From: Clostridia bacterium
GTDB taxonomy: Bacteria > Bacillota_A > Clostridia > UBA1212
DNA: 10,474 nt
Direction of reading: 5' to 3'
NCBI GenBank assembly: GCA_017464985.1
Contig: JAFTXL010000071.1
Location: 1 to 10,474 of the forward strand
Both the position numbers and the translations under genes were made by a program. Shown here in pieces: positions 1-7,552 of this stretch (position 1 is its first letter; the number at the start of each line of letters is the position of its first letter). The notes below the pieces were generated by a model. That model did no database searches. It worked only from the letters and a program-made list of their open reading frames with translations, and was not told the origin of the DNA.

Positions 1-1443
1 AGAGAGCGCGTTGCCGTAGGTGAAATCGTAATAGATGCGTATGATGAGATATTTCAGTCAAACGGAGAAACTGTAATGAACCGTGTGCTTGTGGAAACAG
101 ACAGGCTTTTTGAAAACTGGCTCTCGGGAAAAGGCGCTGTATTAAGACGTCTTGTAAGTGACAGATATCTTTTGATTATAGCGGATGAACATTTAAGAGA
201 ATTGGAAAAGGGCAGCTTTTCAATTCTTGATAGTGTGAAAAAAATATCAAAGGGCAATACGGTTCCTGTTACACTGAGTATAGGTATCGCGGCTCACGGA
301 GAAAGTCTTGCTAAAAATTTTAAAGATGCACAGGACGCGGTAAATCTTGCTCTCGGACGAGGCGGTGACCAGGCAATTGTGCGCATAGGAGGAAAAGATA
401 CTTATTACGGAAGCAGCAATATAGAGCTTGAGCGTAAAAATAAAGTAAAAGTCCGTATAACAGCTGATATGCTGAAAAATGAAATATTAAAGAGCAGCCG
501 TGTATTCGTTATGGGACATTCATCGGGTGATATGGACTCCTTGGGCGCTTCACTTGCCGTATACCGTATAGCTTCTAGAATGAATGTAAAGGCAAACATC
601 ATATTGAATTCGTCAAATGTGCAGATCGATACTCTGTACAGTGAGCTTATAAAGAACGAGGAATACCGCGAAGCTTTTATTCACGAGAGTGAAGCTTTAA
701 ATCTAGTTGATGAAGATACTCTTATGGTAGTGGTTGATACATTTAAACAGGCACTTACGGAGGCGCCGAGTGTTATTGATGAAACGGAACGTATTGCGGT
801 TATTGACCATCACCGCAAGGGTTCTGATTTTATAGAAAATACCGTATTGAGTTATACGGAGACGTATGCATCGTCTACAAGCGAGATTATGGTAGAAATT
901 CTGTCACATCTTGCGCCGAATATGTCTGTGCCGAAGCTTGAAGCGGAGGCGTTATATGCAGGAATACTTGTTGATACAAAGAACTTTGCCTTTAAGACAG
1001 GTAAGAGAACTTTTGAAGCGGCGGCTTTTCTCAGAAGCCAGGGTGTAGATACAGTTGAAGCAAGGAAATATTTCCATCCGGATTTCAACGCATTTTTAAA
1101 CGTAAGCCGTGTCACGAGCAGTGCTCATATAGTCGAAGGACGTGTTGCAATAGCAACGTGTACTCTTCCTGCCGATCAGGCAAGATTTATTTCGTCTGTA
1201 TCTGCCGATAAATTGCTTGAGATTGCAGGTGTTGAAGCTTCGTTTGTGCTTGTTCAGGTGGGAAACAACGTAAGCATCAGCGGACGTTCTTTGGGTGATA
1301 TAAACGTACAGGTTATACTTGAGAATGATAAATTTAAAGGCGGCGGTCATCTTGTTGCTGCAGGCGCGTTTTTAAAGGATATTACGGTTGAGTATGTTGA
1401 AAAACAGCTTGAATCGGTTGTGCATGAATATTTAAAAAAATAA
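1..1443 (+). CDS. gdpP: Cyclic-di-AMP phosphodiesterase GdpP (DHH/DHHA1), 5'-truncated
   Basis: This is the C-terminal 480 residues of a GdpP (YybT) family protein; the frame is open to base 1, so the start lies upstream. GdpP is a membrane enzyme that hydrolyses the second messenger c-di-AMP to pApA, which affects potassium and osmotic balance and cell-wall stress. Visible residues 1 to about 140 match the degenerate GGDEF domain, including the family-typical ALGRGGDQ stretch near residue 117. The DHH domain follows, with MGHSSGDMDSLG at 171-182, VVVDT ending near 247 and IDHHRKG around 268-274. The DHHA1 domain carries GGGH at 447-450. All expected Mn ligands can be placed: H173, D177, D179, D246, H270 and D325, so the enzyme looks active. 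The N-terminal membrane segments and PAS-like domain are outside the window. The stop is 14 bases before rplI, the partner seen in many Bacillota. Confidence 0.95.
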   Translation, partial: RERVAVGEIVIDAYDEIFQSNGETVMNRVLVETDRLFENWLSGKGAVLRRLVSDRYLLIIADEHLRELEKGSFSILDSVKKISKGNTVPVTLSIGIAAHGESLAKNFKDAQDAVNLALGRGGDQAIVRIGGKDTYYGSSNIELERKNKVKVRITADMLKNEILKSSRVFVMGHSSGDMDSLGASLAVYRIASRMNVKANIILNSSNVQIDTLYSELIKNEEYREAFIHESEALNLVDEDTLMVVVDTFKQALTEAPSVIDETERIAVIDHHRKGSDFIENTVLSYTETYASSTSEIMVEILSHLAPNMSVPKLEAEALYAGILVDTKNFAFKTGKRTFEAAAFLRSQGVDTVEARKYFHPDFNAFLNVSRVTSSAHIVEGRVAIATCTLPADQARFISSVSADKLLEIAGVEASFVLVQVGNNVSISGRSLGDINVQVILENDKFKGGGHLVAAGAFLKDITVEYVEKQLESVVHEYLKK

Positions 1444-1457
1444 ATGGGAGTGATTGT

Positions 1458-1904
1458 ATGGAAGTTATATTGAAACAGGACATTAAGGAACTTGGAAAGA
1501 AAGATTCATTAGTAAAAGTAAGCGACGGATACGCAAAGAACTATCTTATTCCGCGCGGACTTGCAGTTCCCGCAACTGCCGGAAACATAAATGATATGAA
1601 AATCAAACAGAAAGCTCAGGCTGATAAGCAGGCAAGAGAGATTGCGGCCGCAAAAGAAACTGCAGCAAAGATTGATGGAAAGACATTTACTCTTAAAATA
1701 AAATGCGGTGAAAACGGAAAACTTTTCGGGGCTGTTTCAAATAAGGATATAGCCGATGTAATAAAAAAAGATCTCGGCATTGTGATTGATAAAAAGAAAT
1801 TTAATGTGGACGAGCCTATGAAGCAACTCGGTACGTATGATATAAAGGTTCGCGTCATGGCAGGTGTTACTGCTATGATTAAGGTAGTTGTAGCAGCACT
1901 TTAA
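1458..1904 (+). CDS. rplI: 50S ribosomal protein L9
   Basis: L9 binds 23S rRNA at the base of the L1 stalk and helps keep reading frame during translation. The 148-residue product has the usual family length. The N-terminal rRNA-binding domain (about 1-50) shows the L9 signature, with G13, V21, the pair G24-Y25, N28-Y29-L30 and G34; one position normally Gly or Asn is Asp. A long charged, alanine-rich helix (about 48-75) links it to the C-terminal domain, which contains GKLFGAVSNKDIAD and ends in hydrophobic beta strands. The ATG start is preceded by GGGAG with seven-base spacing. It sits 14 bases after gdpP and 11 bases before dnaB, a conserved trio consistent with co-transcription. Confidence 0.97.
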   Translation: MEVILKQDIKELGKKDSLVKVSDGYAKNYLIPRGLAVPATAGNINDMKIKQKAQADKQAREIAAAKETAAKIDGKTFTLKIKCGENGKLFGAVSNKDIADVIKKDLGIVIDKKKFNVDEPMKQLGTYDIKVRVMAGVTAMIKVVVAAL

Positions 1905-1915
1905 CGGAGATTTAT

Positions 1916-3253
1916 ATGAGCAGCATTGCAGAAAGAATACCGCCGCATAATATTGACGCGGAGCAAGCTCTTCTGGGAGCGATTTTGATTTCGGAAAATC
2001 TAATATACGATGTTGTGGACTTGGTTTGCCCAGATGATTTTTACCGTAATGACCACCGTATGATTTTTGAAAGCATGGCGGAGCTTTTCGGTAAAAATTC
2101 GCCTATAAACATTATTACTGTAAGTGATAATCTTTCAAATAAAGGGTTGCTCGACAAGGTGGGCGGTACGCAGTATCTTGCGATGATTGCGGATGAGGTT
2201 CCTATTTCGGCAAATGCTGTTTCCTATGCCGGAATCATTGCCGAGAAGTCTGTTCAGAGACGTATTATTACTTCTGCTCAGAATATTGCGAAAGCGGCTT
2301 ACGAACCGGGCGGTGAGGCAGGCTCTTTGGTTGAGTATGCTGAAAAAGAGATTTTTGAAATTGCTCAGAGAAAGTCAAAGAAGTCGTATGCTCCCATTAG
2401 TGATGTTCTTGCAGACGTATATACTGCACTTGAGAGTTTATCCGGTTCAAAAGGTGTTCCCGGTGTTCCGACAGGATTTGTTGACCTTGATAAGCATCTT
2501 TCAGGTCTCAGAAATTCTGACCTGATTCTTGTTGCCGCAAGACCGGGTATGGGTAAAACCGCATGGATGCTCAATATAGCGCAATATGCTGCGGTTAAAA
2601 AGAAAATACCTGTTGCGGTATTCAACCTTGAGATGTCAAAGGAACAGGTTGCTACACGTATTTTAAGCGGTGAGTCGAATGTTTCAAATGAAAAACTGAG
2701 AAGCGGAGAACTTGCTGACAGCGATTGGGCTGACCTTGCGGAGGCAGTAAGTAATCTTTCGGATGCGCCCATATATATAGATGACACGGTTGATGTAAGT
2801 ATTTCAAGTATTCGCGCAAAGTGCCGTAAACTGAAACTTGAAAAAGATATAAAACTTGTAATAATTGACTATCTGCAGCTTATGCAGGGTTCTCGCAAGG
2901 GCGGTGACGGAAACCGTGTGCAGGAGGTTGCTGAGATTTCAAGAGCACTCAAGATTATGGCAAGAGAACTCAATGTTCCTGTTGTCGTAGGTTCGCAGCT
3001 CAGCCGTGCCGTTGAAAGCAGACCTGATAAAAGACCGATGCTGTCAGACCTCAGAGAGTCAGGCTCTATTGAACAGGATGCAGATATCGTAATGTTTTTA
3101 TACCGTGATTATTATTATAACAAAGAAAATCCGCAGTTTAAGAATGTTGCGGAGGTTATTATTGCAAAACACAGAAACGGTTCTACCGGTAAGGTTGAAC
3201 TGTTCTTTGATGAGGAACATATACGCTTTAAGAATATGGCACACCATCAATAA
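1916..3253 (+). CDS. dnaB: Replicative DNA helicase DnaB (DnaC in Bacillus nomenclature)
   Basis: This is the hexameric helicase that unwinds DNA 5' to 3' at the replication fork and works with the loader and primase. The 445-residue protein has the normal length. The N-terminal helical domain (about 8-115, beginning PPHNIDAEQALLGAIL) is followed by a linker and a RecA-like ATPase domain from about 175. Walker A is RPGMGKT at 209-215. The Walker B region is IIDYLQLM, with Asp at 318. The later motifs GSQLSR, SDLRESGSIEQDAD and the arginine-finger region AKHRNGSTG are all present. DnaB genes often carry inteins at these motifs; none is present here. The ATG start has CGGAGA upstream at a suitable distance. 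Confidence 0.97.
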   Translation: MSSIAERIPPHNIDAEQALLGAILISENLIYDVVDLVCPDDFYRNDHRMIFESMAELFGKNSPINIITVSDNLSNKGLLDKVGGTQYLAMIADEVPISANAVSYAGIIAEKSVQRRIITSAQNIAKAAYEPGGEAGSLVEYAEKEIFEIAQRKSKKSYAPISDVLADVYTALESLSGSKGVPGVPTGFVDLDKHLSGLRNSDLILVAARPGMGKTAWMLNIAQYAAVKKKIPVAVFNLEMSKEQVATRILSGESNVSNEKLRSGELADSDWADLAEAVSNLSDAPIYIDDTVDVSISSIRAKCRKLKLEKDIKLVIIDYLQLMQGSRKGGDGNRVQEVAEISRALKIMARELNVPVVVGSQLSRAVESRPDKRPMLSDLRESGSIEQDADIVMFLYRDYYYNKENPQFKNVAEVIIAKHRNGSTGKVELFFDEEHIRFKNMAHHQ

Positions 3254-3273
3254 TTAAGTAGGATATATAGCAA

Positions 3274-4851
3274 ATGATGATTCGCGACATAATAAACAGT
3301 TTTAACAGGACAATAAAAGAGTATGATATGATACCCGACGGAAGCACCGTTATTGCAGGAGTTTCCGGCGGGGCTGATTCTGTATGTCTGCTTCTTCTTT
3401 TGTGCGAGTACAGAGTAAATCACAGATTTAATCTTGTAGCGGCTCATTTTAATCACAAGCTGCGCGGAGCCGAAGCCGATGGTGATGAAAAATTTACCCG
3501 TGATCTTTGCGAAACTCTGAAGGTGACTTATGTAGGCGGAGAAGGCGATGTCGCTGCGTTTGCTTCAGGTCACGGTATGGGTACGGAAGAAGCTGCCCGT
3601 ATAATGCGTTATAATTTCTTCTCAGAAACAGCAAAAAAATACCCGGGAGATATAAAAATAGCTGTCGCGCATAATCAGAATGACCGTGCGGAGACTATTC
3701 TCCACAATATTGCAAGAGGTACTTCTATAGAGGGCCTTAAAGGCATATCGCCTGTGCGCGGAAATATTATTCGCCCTCTGCTTAACATAACAAGAGCTGA
3801 AACGGAATATATCTGTAATGAATACGGAGTACTTTTCAGAATAGACTCTACAAACAGCGACTGTAAGTATAAAAGAAACAGAATACGGGGAAATGTAATT
3901 CCTTATATTGAGCATCAGCTTGGTGCGGATTTTGTGAAGAATATGCTTCGCATGTCTGATTTAGCATCGGAGGATAACCGTTATATAAAAAGTATGACAG
4001 AAAAAGCTTATGGCGCTATGGTTCGCGAGACTCAGTATAAAAAGAGAAAAAGCAATAAAATTGAGATAAACGTTTCTCCTTTTGAAAAAGAGGAAAAAGT
4101 TATTCAGGCACGAATCGTGAGAATGGCTATTTCTTCAATAAAGGGGAAGGACGGCAAATTGCTTTTCCCGGAGGGAACCGGGCTTGGTTTTGTGACAACG
4201 GAACGTGTGAGAAAATATATCCTTTGCAGAAAGACGGGAGGATATATAGAAATAGGAAAGGGTGCGGTGTGCCGTTTCAGCTACGGAAAGGCTGTGCTGT
4301 CTGTAGAAAATAAGAAAAAAGATGAAATTTCGTTAAGTAACAAAAAAAACGATACCGGAATTCCGGACGAAGAGTTGCTGTCAAGTTTAAAAGATATGTG
4401 CGAAACTGCCGAAAACAGCAGAGAGACTGCGCAGACACAGCTTATGACGGATGTTAACGGAAATATTTACATCACGGAAATTGAAGTTATTCCGGCGGCT
4501 GATTTTTCAAAAATATCGGGATTGTTCAATGATAATACACATGTATGTTTTGACAGCGCTGCGTTTTTTAAATACTGCGAAAAAAACGGAACGCCTGTTA
4601 TAAGAGGCAGAATGTCGGGCGATGAATTTAGCGCATTCGGTATGAAAGGGACAAAACGTTTGAACAGATTGTTAATAGATTGCAAAGTGCCTGTTGATAA
4701 AAGAGATTCTGTTCCTGTTCTTGCGTCGGGAAATAAAATTTTATGGGTGTATAATATTAGAAGAAGTAATATTGCCCCTGTTCAAAATGAAAGCAGAAAT
4801 GTTATAATAATAACCTTAAAGTCTTTCGGCAGTGAAAACTTGATGGAATGA
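3274..4851 (+). CDS. tilS: tRNA(Ile)-lysidine synthetase TilS
   Basis: TilS joins lysine to C34 of the CAU-anticodon tRNA-Ile using ATP, so that this tRNA reads AUA as isoleucine; it is generally essential. The N-terminal PP-loop ATPase domain has the motif SGGADS at 31-36. HFNHKLR at 58-64 and AHNQNDRAET at 132-141 are family signatures, followed by the IRPLL and RNRIR motifs of the tRNA-binding part. The C-terminal TilS_C domain starts near 445 (GRMSGDEFSAFGMKGTKRLN) and runs to about 500. At 525 residues it is longer than many homologues; the extra length looks like a low-conservation, charged stretch around 345-395. Two adjacent ATGs are possible starts (3274 or 3277); the AAGTAGGA upstream does not separate them. 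Neighbouring hpt and ftsH form the classic Bacillota tilS-hpt-ftsH group. Confidence 0.96.
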   Translation: MMIRDIINSFNRTIKEYDMIPDGSTVIAGVSGGADSVCLLLLLCEYRVNHRFNLVAAHFNHKLRGAEADGDEKFTRDLCETLKVTYVGGEGDVAAFASGHGMGTEEAARIMRYNFFSETAKKYPGDIKIAVAHNQNDRAETILHNIARGTSIEGLKGISPVRGNIIRPLLNITRAETEYICNEYGVLFRIDSTNSDCKYKRNRIRGNVIPYIEHQLGADFVKNMLRMSDLASEDNRYIKSMTEKAYGAMVRETQYKKRKSNKIEINVSPFEKEEKVIQARIVRMAISSIKGKDGKLLFPEGTGLGFVTTERVRKYILCRKTGGYIEIGKGAVCRFSYGKAVLSVENKKKDEISLSNKKNDTGIPDEELLSSLKDMCETAENSRETAQTQLMTDVNGNIYITEIEVIPAADFSKISGLFNDNTHVCFDSAAFFKYCEKNGTPVIRGRMSGDEFSAFGMKGTKRLNRLLIDCKVPVDKRDSVPVLASGNKILWVYNIRRSNIAPVQNESRNVIIITLKSFGSENLME

Positions 4852-4892
4852 TGTTTAGTGTTGGCTTTATTTAGAAATAATAAAAATTATGC

Positions 4893-4907
4893 GGAGGATA
4901 AGTCGTG
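4893..4907 (+). promoter_or_regulatory. Ribosome binding site fixing the GTG start of hpt
   Basis: GGAGG at 4893-4897 lies seven bases before the GTG at 4905. No ATG in frame lies nearby with a comparable site, so this decides the start of hpt. The AT-rich 53-base gap before it (4852-4904) contains no convincing terminator or promoter. Confidence 0.8.
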
Positions 4908-5450
4908 TATAAAGATATTGAAAAAGTTTTAGTAAGTAAAGAAGAAATTGAGCAGATGACAGCGGCTTTGGGAGAGCAGATCAGTAAAGACTACGAGGGC
5001 AAAGAACTTGTGGTAATCAGCGCACTCAAGGGAGGTGCGATTTTTACATCGGATCTTATCCGGAAGATAAGAATTCCGCTTGAGGTTGATTTTATTGCTG
5101 TTTCAAGCTACGGAAACGGTACTGAGTCATCAGGCGTTGTAAAGATAAAAAAGGATACTGATATAAGTTTTGAGAATAAGCATGTTCTTATAGTTGAGGA
5201 TATTGTTGATTCAGGAAATACACTTAGCTGTTTGAAAAAGCTTTTTGCTGAAAGAAATGCGCTCAGTGTAAAGATATGTACAGCCTTTGATAAACCTGAA
5301 AGACGCGAGGCGAAGGATTTGGTTGTAGAATATGTCGGAAAAGTTATTGAAAATGAATTTGTGGTAGGCTACGGACTTGACTACCAGGAAAAGATGAGAA
5401 ATTTACCGGAGCTTTGTGTGCTGAAACGCTCTGTGTATGAAAAGAACTAA
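4905..5450 (+). CDS. hpt: Hypoxanthine phosphoribosyltransferase
   Basis: This purine-salvage enzyme converts hypoxanthine (and often guanine) plus PRPP to IMP or GMP in the cytoplasm. The 181-residue length is normal for the family. Visible elements are the LKGG loop at 41-44, the flexible-loop SSYG at 67-70 and the PRPP-binding motif VEDIVDSGNTL at 97-107. Next come the purine-contacting region TAFDKPERR around 126-134, FVVGYGLDY at 152-160 and RNLP at 165-168. Translation starts at GTG. It lies between tilS and ftsH as in many Bacillota, where Hpt has been linked to control of ftsH expression; that link is known from Bacillus relatives and only inferred here. Confidence 0.96.
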   Translation: MYKDIEKVLVSKEEIEQMTAALGEQISKDYEGKELVVISALKGGAIFTSDLIRKIRIPLEVDFIAVSSYGNGTESSGVVKIKKDTDISFENKHVLIVEDIVDSGNTLSCLKKLFAERNALSVKICTAFDKPERREAKDLVVEYVGKVIENEFVVGYGLDYQEKMRNLPELCVLKRSVYEKN

Positions 5451-5454
5451 GCAC

Positions 5455-5471
5455 AGGAGGATAAAATATTG
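5455..5471 (+). promoter_or_regulatory. Ribosome binding site fixing the TTG start of ftsH
   Basis: A perfect AGGAGG at 5455-5460 stands eight bases before a TTG at 5469. The next residues lead straight into the first membrane helix of FtsH, so the TTG start gives a full-length, family-like N-terminus. Confidence 0.85.
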
Positions 5472-7319
5472 AAAGTATTTAAAAGTCTGTCTTTTTATTT
5501 AGTAATTATTGCAATCATAATAGTCATAGCAACAATTATACAGTCATTTGCAGGAGCAGAGACTTTGCTCTACAACGAATTGATTGAGCAGATTCACGAC
5601 GGAAATTTCAAATCGGTGGTTCTCGAAGAAGATAAGGCAACGGTATTGCTGAAAAATGATGCAACAATAACACGTCTTGACAGTTCGGGCACTCAGCAGG
5701 AGGTCAAGCTTGAGGCTTCATCAACATACGAGGTTTCCATACTTTCTCCGGAGGAGTTTCAGGCGTATATAACAACATTGCTTGAAGCGTCTGAGGACGA
5801 AACTTTTGAATTTGATAATAAAGTCAGCAGTGTTCCATTCTGGGTTACGATTATTCCTTACATCTTGATGTTTGTAATTTTTGCTTTCTTCCTGTTTATA
5901 TTCCTTAATCAGGGCAACGGAGGTTCCGGAAAAGCAATGAATTTTGGCAGAAGCCGCGCTAAAATGTATACATCGAGTAAAATCAAATTTGAGGATGTTG
6001 CTGGCGCTGATGAGGAAAAAGAGGAAATGGCAGAGCTTGTCAGCTTCCTGAAAGACCCGAAAAAATATACTGATTTAGGAGCGAGGATTCCTAAAGGAGT
6101 CCTTATGGTAGGTCCTCCGGGAACAGGTAAAACATATCTTGCGAAAGCTATTGCAGGCGAAGCGGGTGTTCCGTTCTTCTCAATAAGCGGTTCGGATTTT
6201 GTTGAAATGTATGTCGGTGTAGGTGCGTCACGAGTACGTGATTTGTTTGAACAGGCAAAGAAAAACTCACCGTGTATCATATTCATTGATGAAATAGATG
6301 CTGTAGGACGCCATAGAGGCGCAGGTCTCGGCGGCGGACACGACGAACGTGAGCAGACGCTGAATCAACTCCTTGTAGAAATGGACGGTTTTGCGATACA
6401 TGAGAGCATTATTGTTATTGCCGCTACAAACAGGCCCGATATACTTGATCCGGCTCTTACAAGACCCGGCCGTTTTGATAGAAAGATAACTGTAGGATAT
6501 CCTGACATTAAAGCAAGAGAACTTATGCTCGGCGTTCATGCTAAGAATAAGCCGATTGCAAAAGATGTAAGTCTGCTTGACGTTGCAAAAAACACAGTAG
6601 GTTTTACTGCCGCGGATCTTGAAAATCTTATGAACGAATCTGCTCTGCTTGCGGCGCGTGATGACTCAAAAGAAATCACAGGTGAGCATATAAAAGAGGC
6701 CACTTTCAGAGTCATCGTCGGTCCTGAAAAACGAAGCCGTGTGATGAATGATTTTGATAAGAAAATTACGGCATATCATGAAGCCGGTCATGCTATCACC
6801 GTTAAGATTGCGTCTAAGACGCAGAAAGTTGACAGAATATCCATTATCCCTGCGGGTATGGCAGGCGGATATACCGCGTCAAGACCTGATGAGGATACTT
6901 CTTACATGACAAAGTCGCAGCTTTTCTCTGAAATAGTTGTTGATCTCGGAGGAAAAGCTGCCGAAGAGATTATTATGGGCGAGGTAAGCACAGGCGCTTC
7001 TTCTGACTTGCAGAAAGCAAACTCTATTGCGATGAAGATGGTTACAAAATACGGTATGAGCGATATTGTCGGAAACCGTATAATTGAGCAGGGAAGCGAT
7101 GAAGTATTTATCGGCAGAGAGTACGGTCACAAGAGTACACTCAGTGAATCCTTGGCATCTGTTGTTGACAGTGAAGTTAAAAAGATAATCGATGCAGCAT
7201 ACGAAGAGGCGAAACGTATACTGAACGAAAATATTGACAAACTTAATAAAGTCGCGGAGCTTCTCATTTCACAGGAGAAAATTGAGGGCGATGAGTTTGA
7301 AGCTCTCATGACAGAATAA
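5469..7319 (+). CDS. ftsH: ATP-dependent zinc metalloprotease FtsH
   Basis: FtsH is a hexameric membrane-anchored AAA+ protease that extracts and degrades misassembled membrane proteins and short-lived regulators. The 616-residue product is complete. Transmembrane helix 1 spans about 6-28, an extracytoplasmic domain about 30-122, and helix 2 about 123-147. The AAA+ module has the pore motif FVEMYVG at 244-250, Walker A GPPGTGKT at 215-222, Walker B IIFIDEID at 270-277 and the second region of homology at 320-338 with its arginine fingers. The zinc site is HEAGH at 437-441, with D513 in GASSDLQKA as the probable third ligand. The C-terminal end is a charged helical region. All key residues are present. 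It begins 18 bases after hpt with a TTG start and is followed by a 230-base gap holding a small membrane ORF. Confidence 0.97.
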   Translation: MKVFKSLSFYLVIIAIIIVIATIIQSFAGAETLLYNELIEQIHDGNFKSVVLEEDKATVLLKNDATITRLDSSGTQQEVKLEASSTYEVSILSPEEFQAYITTLLEASEDETFEFDNKVSSVPFWVTIIPYILMFVIFAFFLFIFLNQGNGGSGKAMNFGRSRAKMYTSSKIKFEDVAGADEEKEEMAELVSFLKDPKKYTDLGARIPKGVLMVGPPGTGKTYLAKAIAGEAGVPFFSISGSDFVEMYVGVGASRVRDLFEQAKKNSPCIIFIDEIDAVGRHRGAGLGGGHDEREQTLNQLLVEMDGFAIHESIIVIAATNRPDILDPALTRPGRFDRKITVGYPDIKARELMLGVHAKNKPIAKDVSLLDVAKNTVGFTAADLENLMNESALLAARDDSKEITGEHIKEATFRVIVGPEKRSRVMNDFDKKITAYHEAGHAITVKIASKTQKVDRISIIPAGMAGGYTASRPDEDTSYMTKSQLFSEIVVDLGGKAAEEIIMGEVSTGASSDLQKANSIAMKMVTKYGMSDIVGNRIIEQGSDEVFIGREYGHKSTLSESLASVVDSEVKKIIDAAYEEAKRILNENIDKLNKVAELLISQEKIEGDEFEALMTE

Positions 7320-7342
7320 TATATTTGTATTTACTTTTTGTA

Positions 7343-7393
7343 TACGCACCTTTTACGGATTTTGACACATATCATATCAGTAGGAGGTGCGTA
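7343..7393 (+). promoter_or_regulatory. Hairpin that buries the Shine-Dalgarno of the small ORF
   Basis: Bases 7343-7356 can pair with 7380-7393 over 14 consecutive positions: nine outer Watson-Crick pairs (TACGCACCT with AGGTGCGTA), two G-U pairs and three more Watson-Crick pairs. The loop is 23 bases. The right arm contains the whole ribosome binding site AGGAGGTG (7382-7389) of the ORF starting at 7398, and the left arm CACCTTTT acts as an anti-Shine-Dalgarno. There is no U-run after the stem, so it is not an intrinsic terminator. The inference is that translation of the small ORF is held low unless the stem is opened by co-transcriptional folding, processing, another RNA, a protein or temperature. 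Confidence 0.6.
7371..7379 (-). promoter_or_regulatory. Possible extended -10 element for an antisense RNA
   Basis: Read on the minus strand, these bases are TGATATGAT, which matches an extended -10 box (TGnTATAAT) at all but one position. No good -35 box lies 16-18 bases upstream. A transcript would start near 7364 and run antisense to the 5' leader of the small ORF, including its anti-Shine-Dalgarno arm, and into the end of ftsH. In such AT-rich DNA the match may be chance. Confidence 0.15.
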
Positions 7394-7493
7394 CGTTATG
7401 GTAGAAGCAATAAATTTATTATTTATAATAGGAGTAACGGCATTTATTGTATCTATGAATTTATGTGTCGTTATAGGTGCGCTGCAGGTGCGT
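7385..7493 (+). repeat. Three AGGTGCG copies around the small ORF
   Basis: AGGTGCG occurs at 7385-7391 (in the ribosome binding site), 7475-7481 and 7486-7492, the last extending to AGGTGCGT at 7493. The two distal copies lie in different reading-frame phases within codons 26-32, so they do not reflect a repeated peptide. All three are complementary to CGCACCT at 7345-7351, so the upstream arm has three possible pairing partners. The functional reading, an RNA switch, is inference. Confidence 0.5.
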
Positions 7494-7505
7494 CTGCGGC
7501 ACTGA
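7398..7505 (+). CDS. Putative 35-residue single-pass membrane peptide
   Basis: This ORF starts with ATG eight bases after AGGAGGTG (7382-7389), a nearly ideal Shine-Dalgarno and the strongest in the window, and ends at TGA. The peptide has one acidic residue near the start (E3), then an uncharged hydrophobic stretch from about residue 5 to 29 containing LLFIIGVTAFIV, then a short basic tail ending VRLRH. That predicts one transmembrane helix with the C-terminus inside. I do not recognise the family. The E-A-I-x-L-L-F start loosely recalls small hydrophobic type I toxins of Bacillota (TxpA/BsrG or holin-like toxins), but this is by eye only. Other possibilities are a small FtsH substrate or modulator, given its neighbour, or a leader peptide for recD2. 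Its ribosome site is inside a predicted hairpin. Because it is so short, coding status rests on the ribosome site and composition. Confidence 0.5.
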   Translation: MVEAINLLFIIGVTAFIVSMNLCVVIGALQVRLRH

Positions 7506-7535
7506 TACATAATTGATAATTTATGCAGTTTATTC

Positions 7536-7552
7536 GGAGGAAGTTTATTTTG
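7536..7552 (+). promoter_or_regulatory. Ribosome binding site favouring the TTG start of recD2
   Basis: GGAGGA at 7536-7541 is well spaced from the in-frame TTG at 7550. The upstream in-frame ATG at 7523 has only AT-rich sequence before it and would add nine residues (MQFIRRKFI) that are encoded partly by this site. The TTG start gives an N-terminus of the form MEIRGTVEDII, as expected for RecD2. Confidence 0.75.

Noticed and set aside
2187..2525. 112-codon + strand frame inside dnaB
   Set aside because: It is an alternative-frame reading of a highly conserved gene, very rich in Leu and Arg as expected of a shifted frame.
1916..3253. Intein in dnaB
   Set aside because: The ATPase motifs are uninterrupted and the protein has the normal length of 445 residues.
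4852..4904. Possible promoter in the tilS-hpt gap
   Set aside because: TTGGCT at 4861 and AT-rich hexamers downstream can be paired only with poor matches, so no promoter is called.
7362..7367. Perfect TTGACA resembling a -35 box upstream of the small ORF
   Set aside because: No -10-like hexamer occurs 16-18 bases downstream on the + strand; that spot is the Shine-Dalgarno itself.
7325..7516. 63-codon + strand frame starting at TTG in the ftsH-recD2 gap
   Set aside because: No Shine-Dalgarno precedes it, its composition is irregular and it is out of frame with the much better supported ORF at 7398-7505.
7501..7529. ACTG..CATAA / TTATG..CAGT stem after the small ORF as a terminator
   Set aside because: The stem is short, AT-rich and broken by a three-base bulge, and no proper U-run follows before the recD2 ribosome site.
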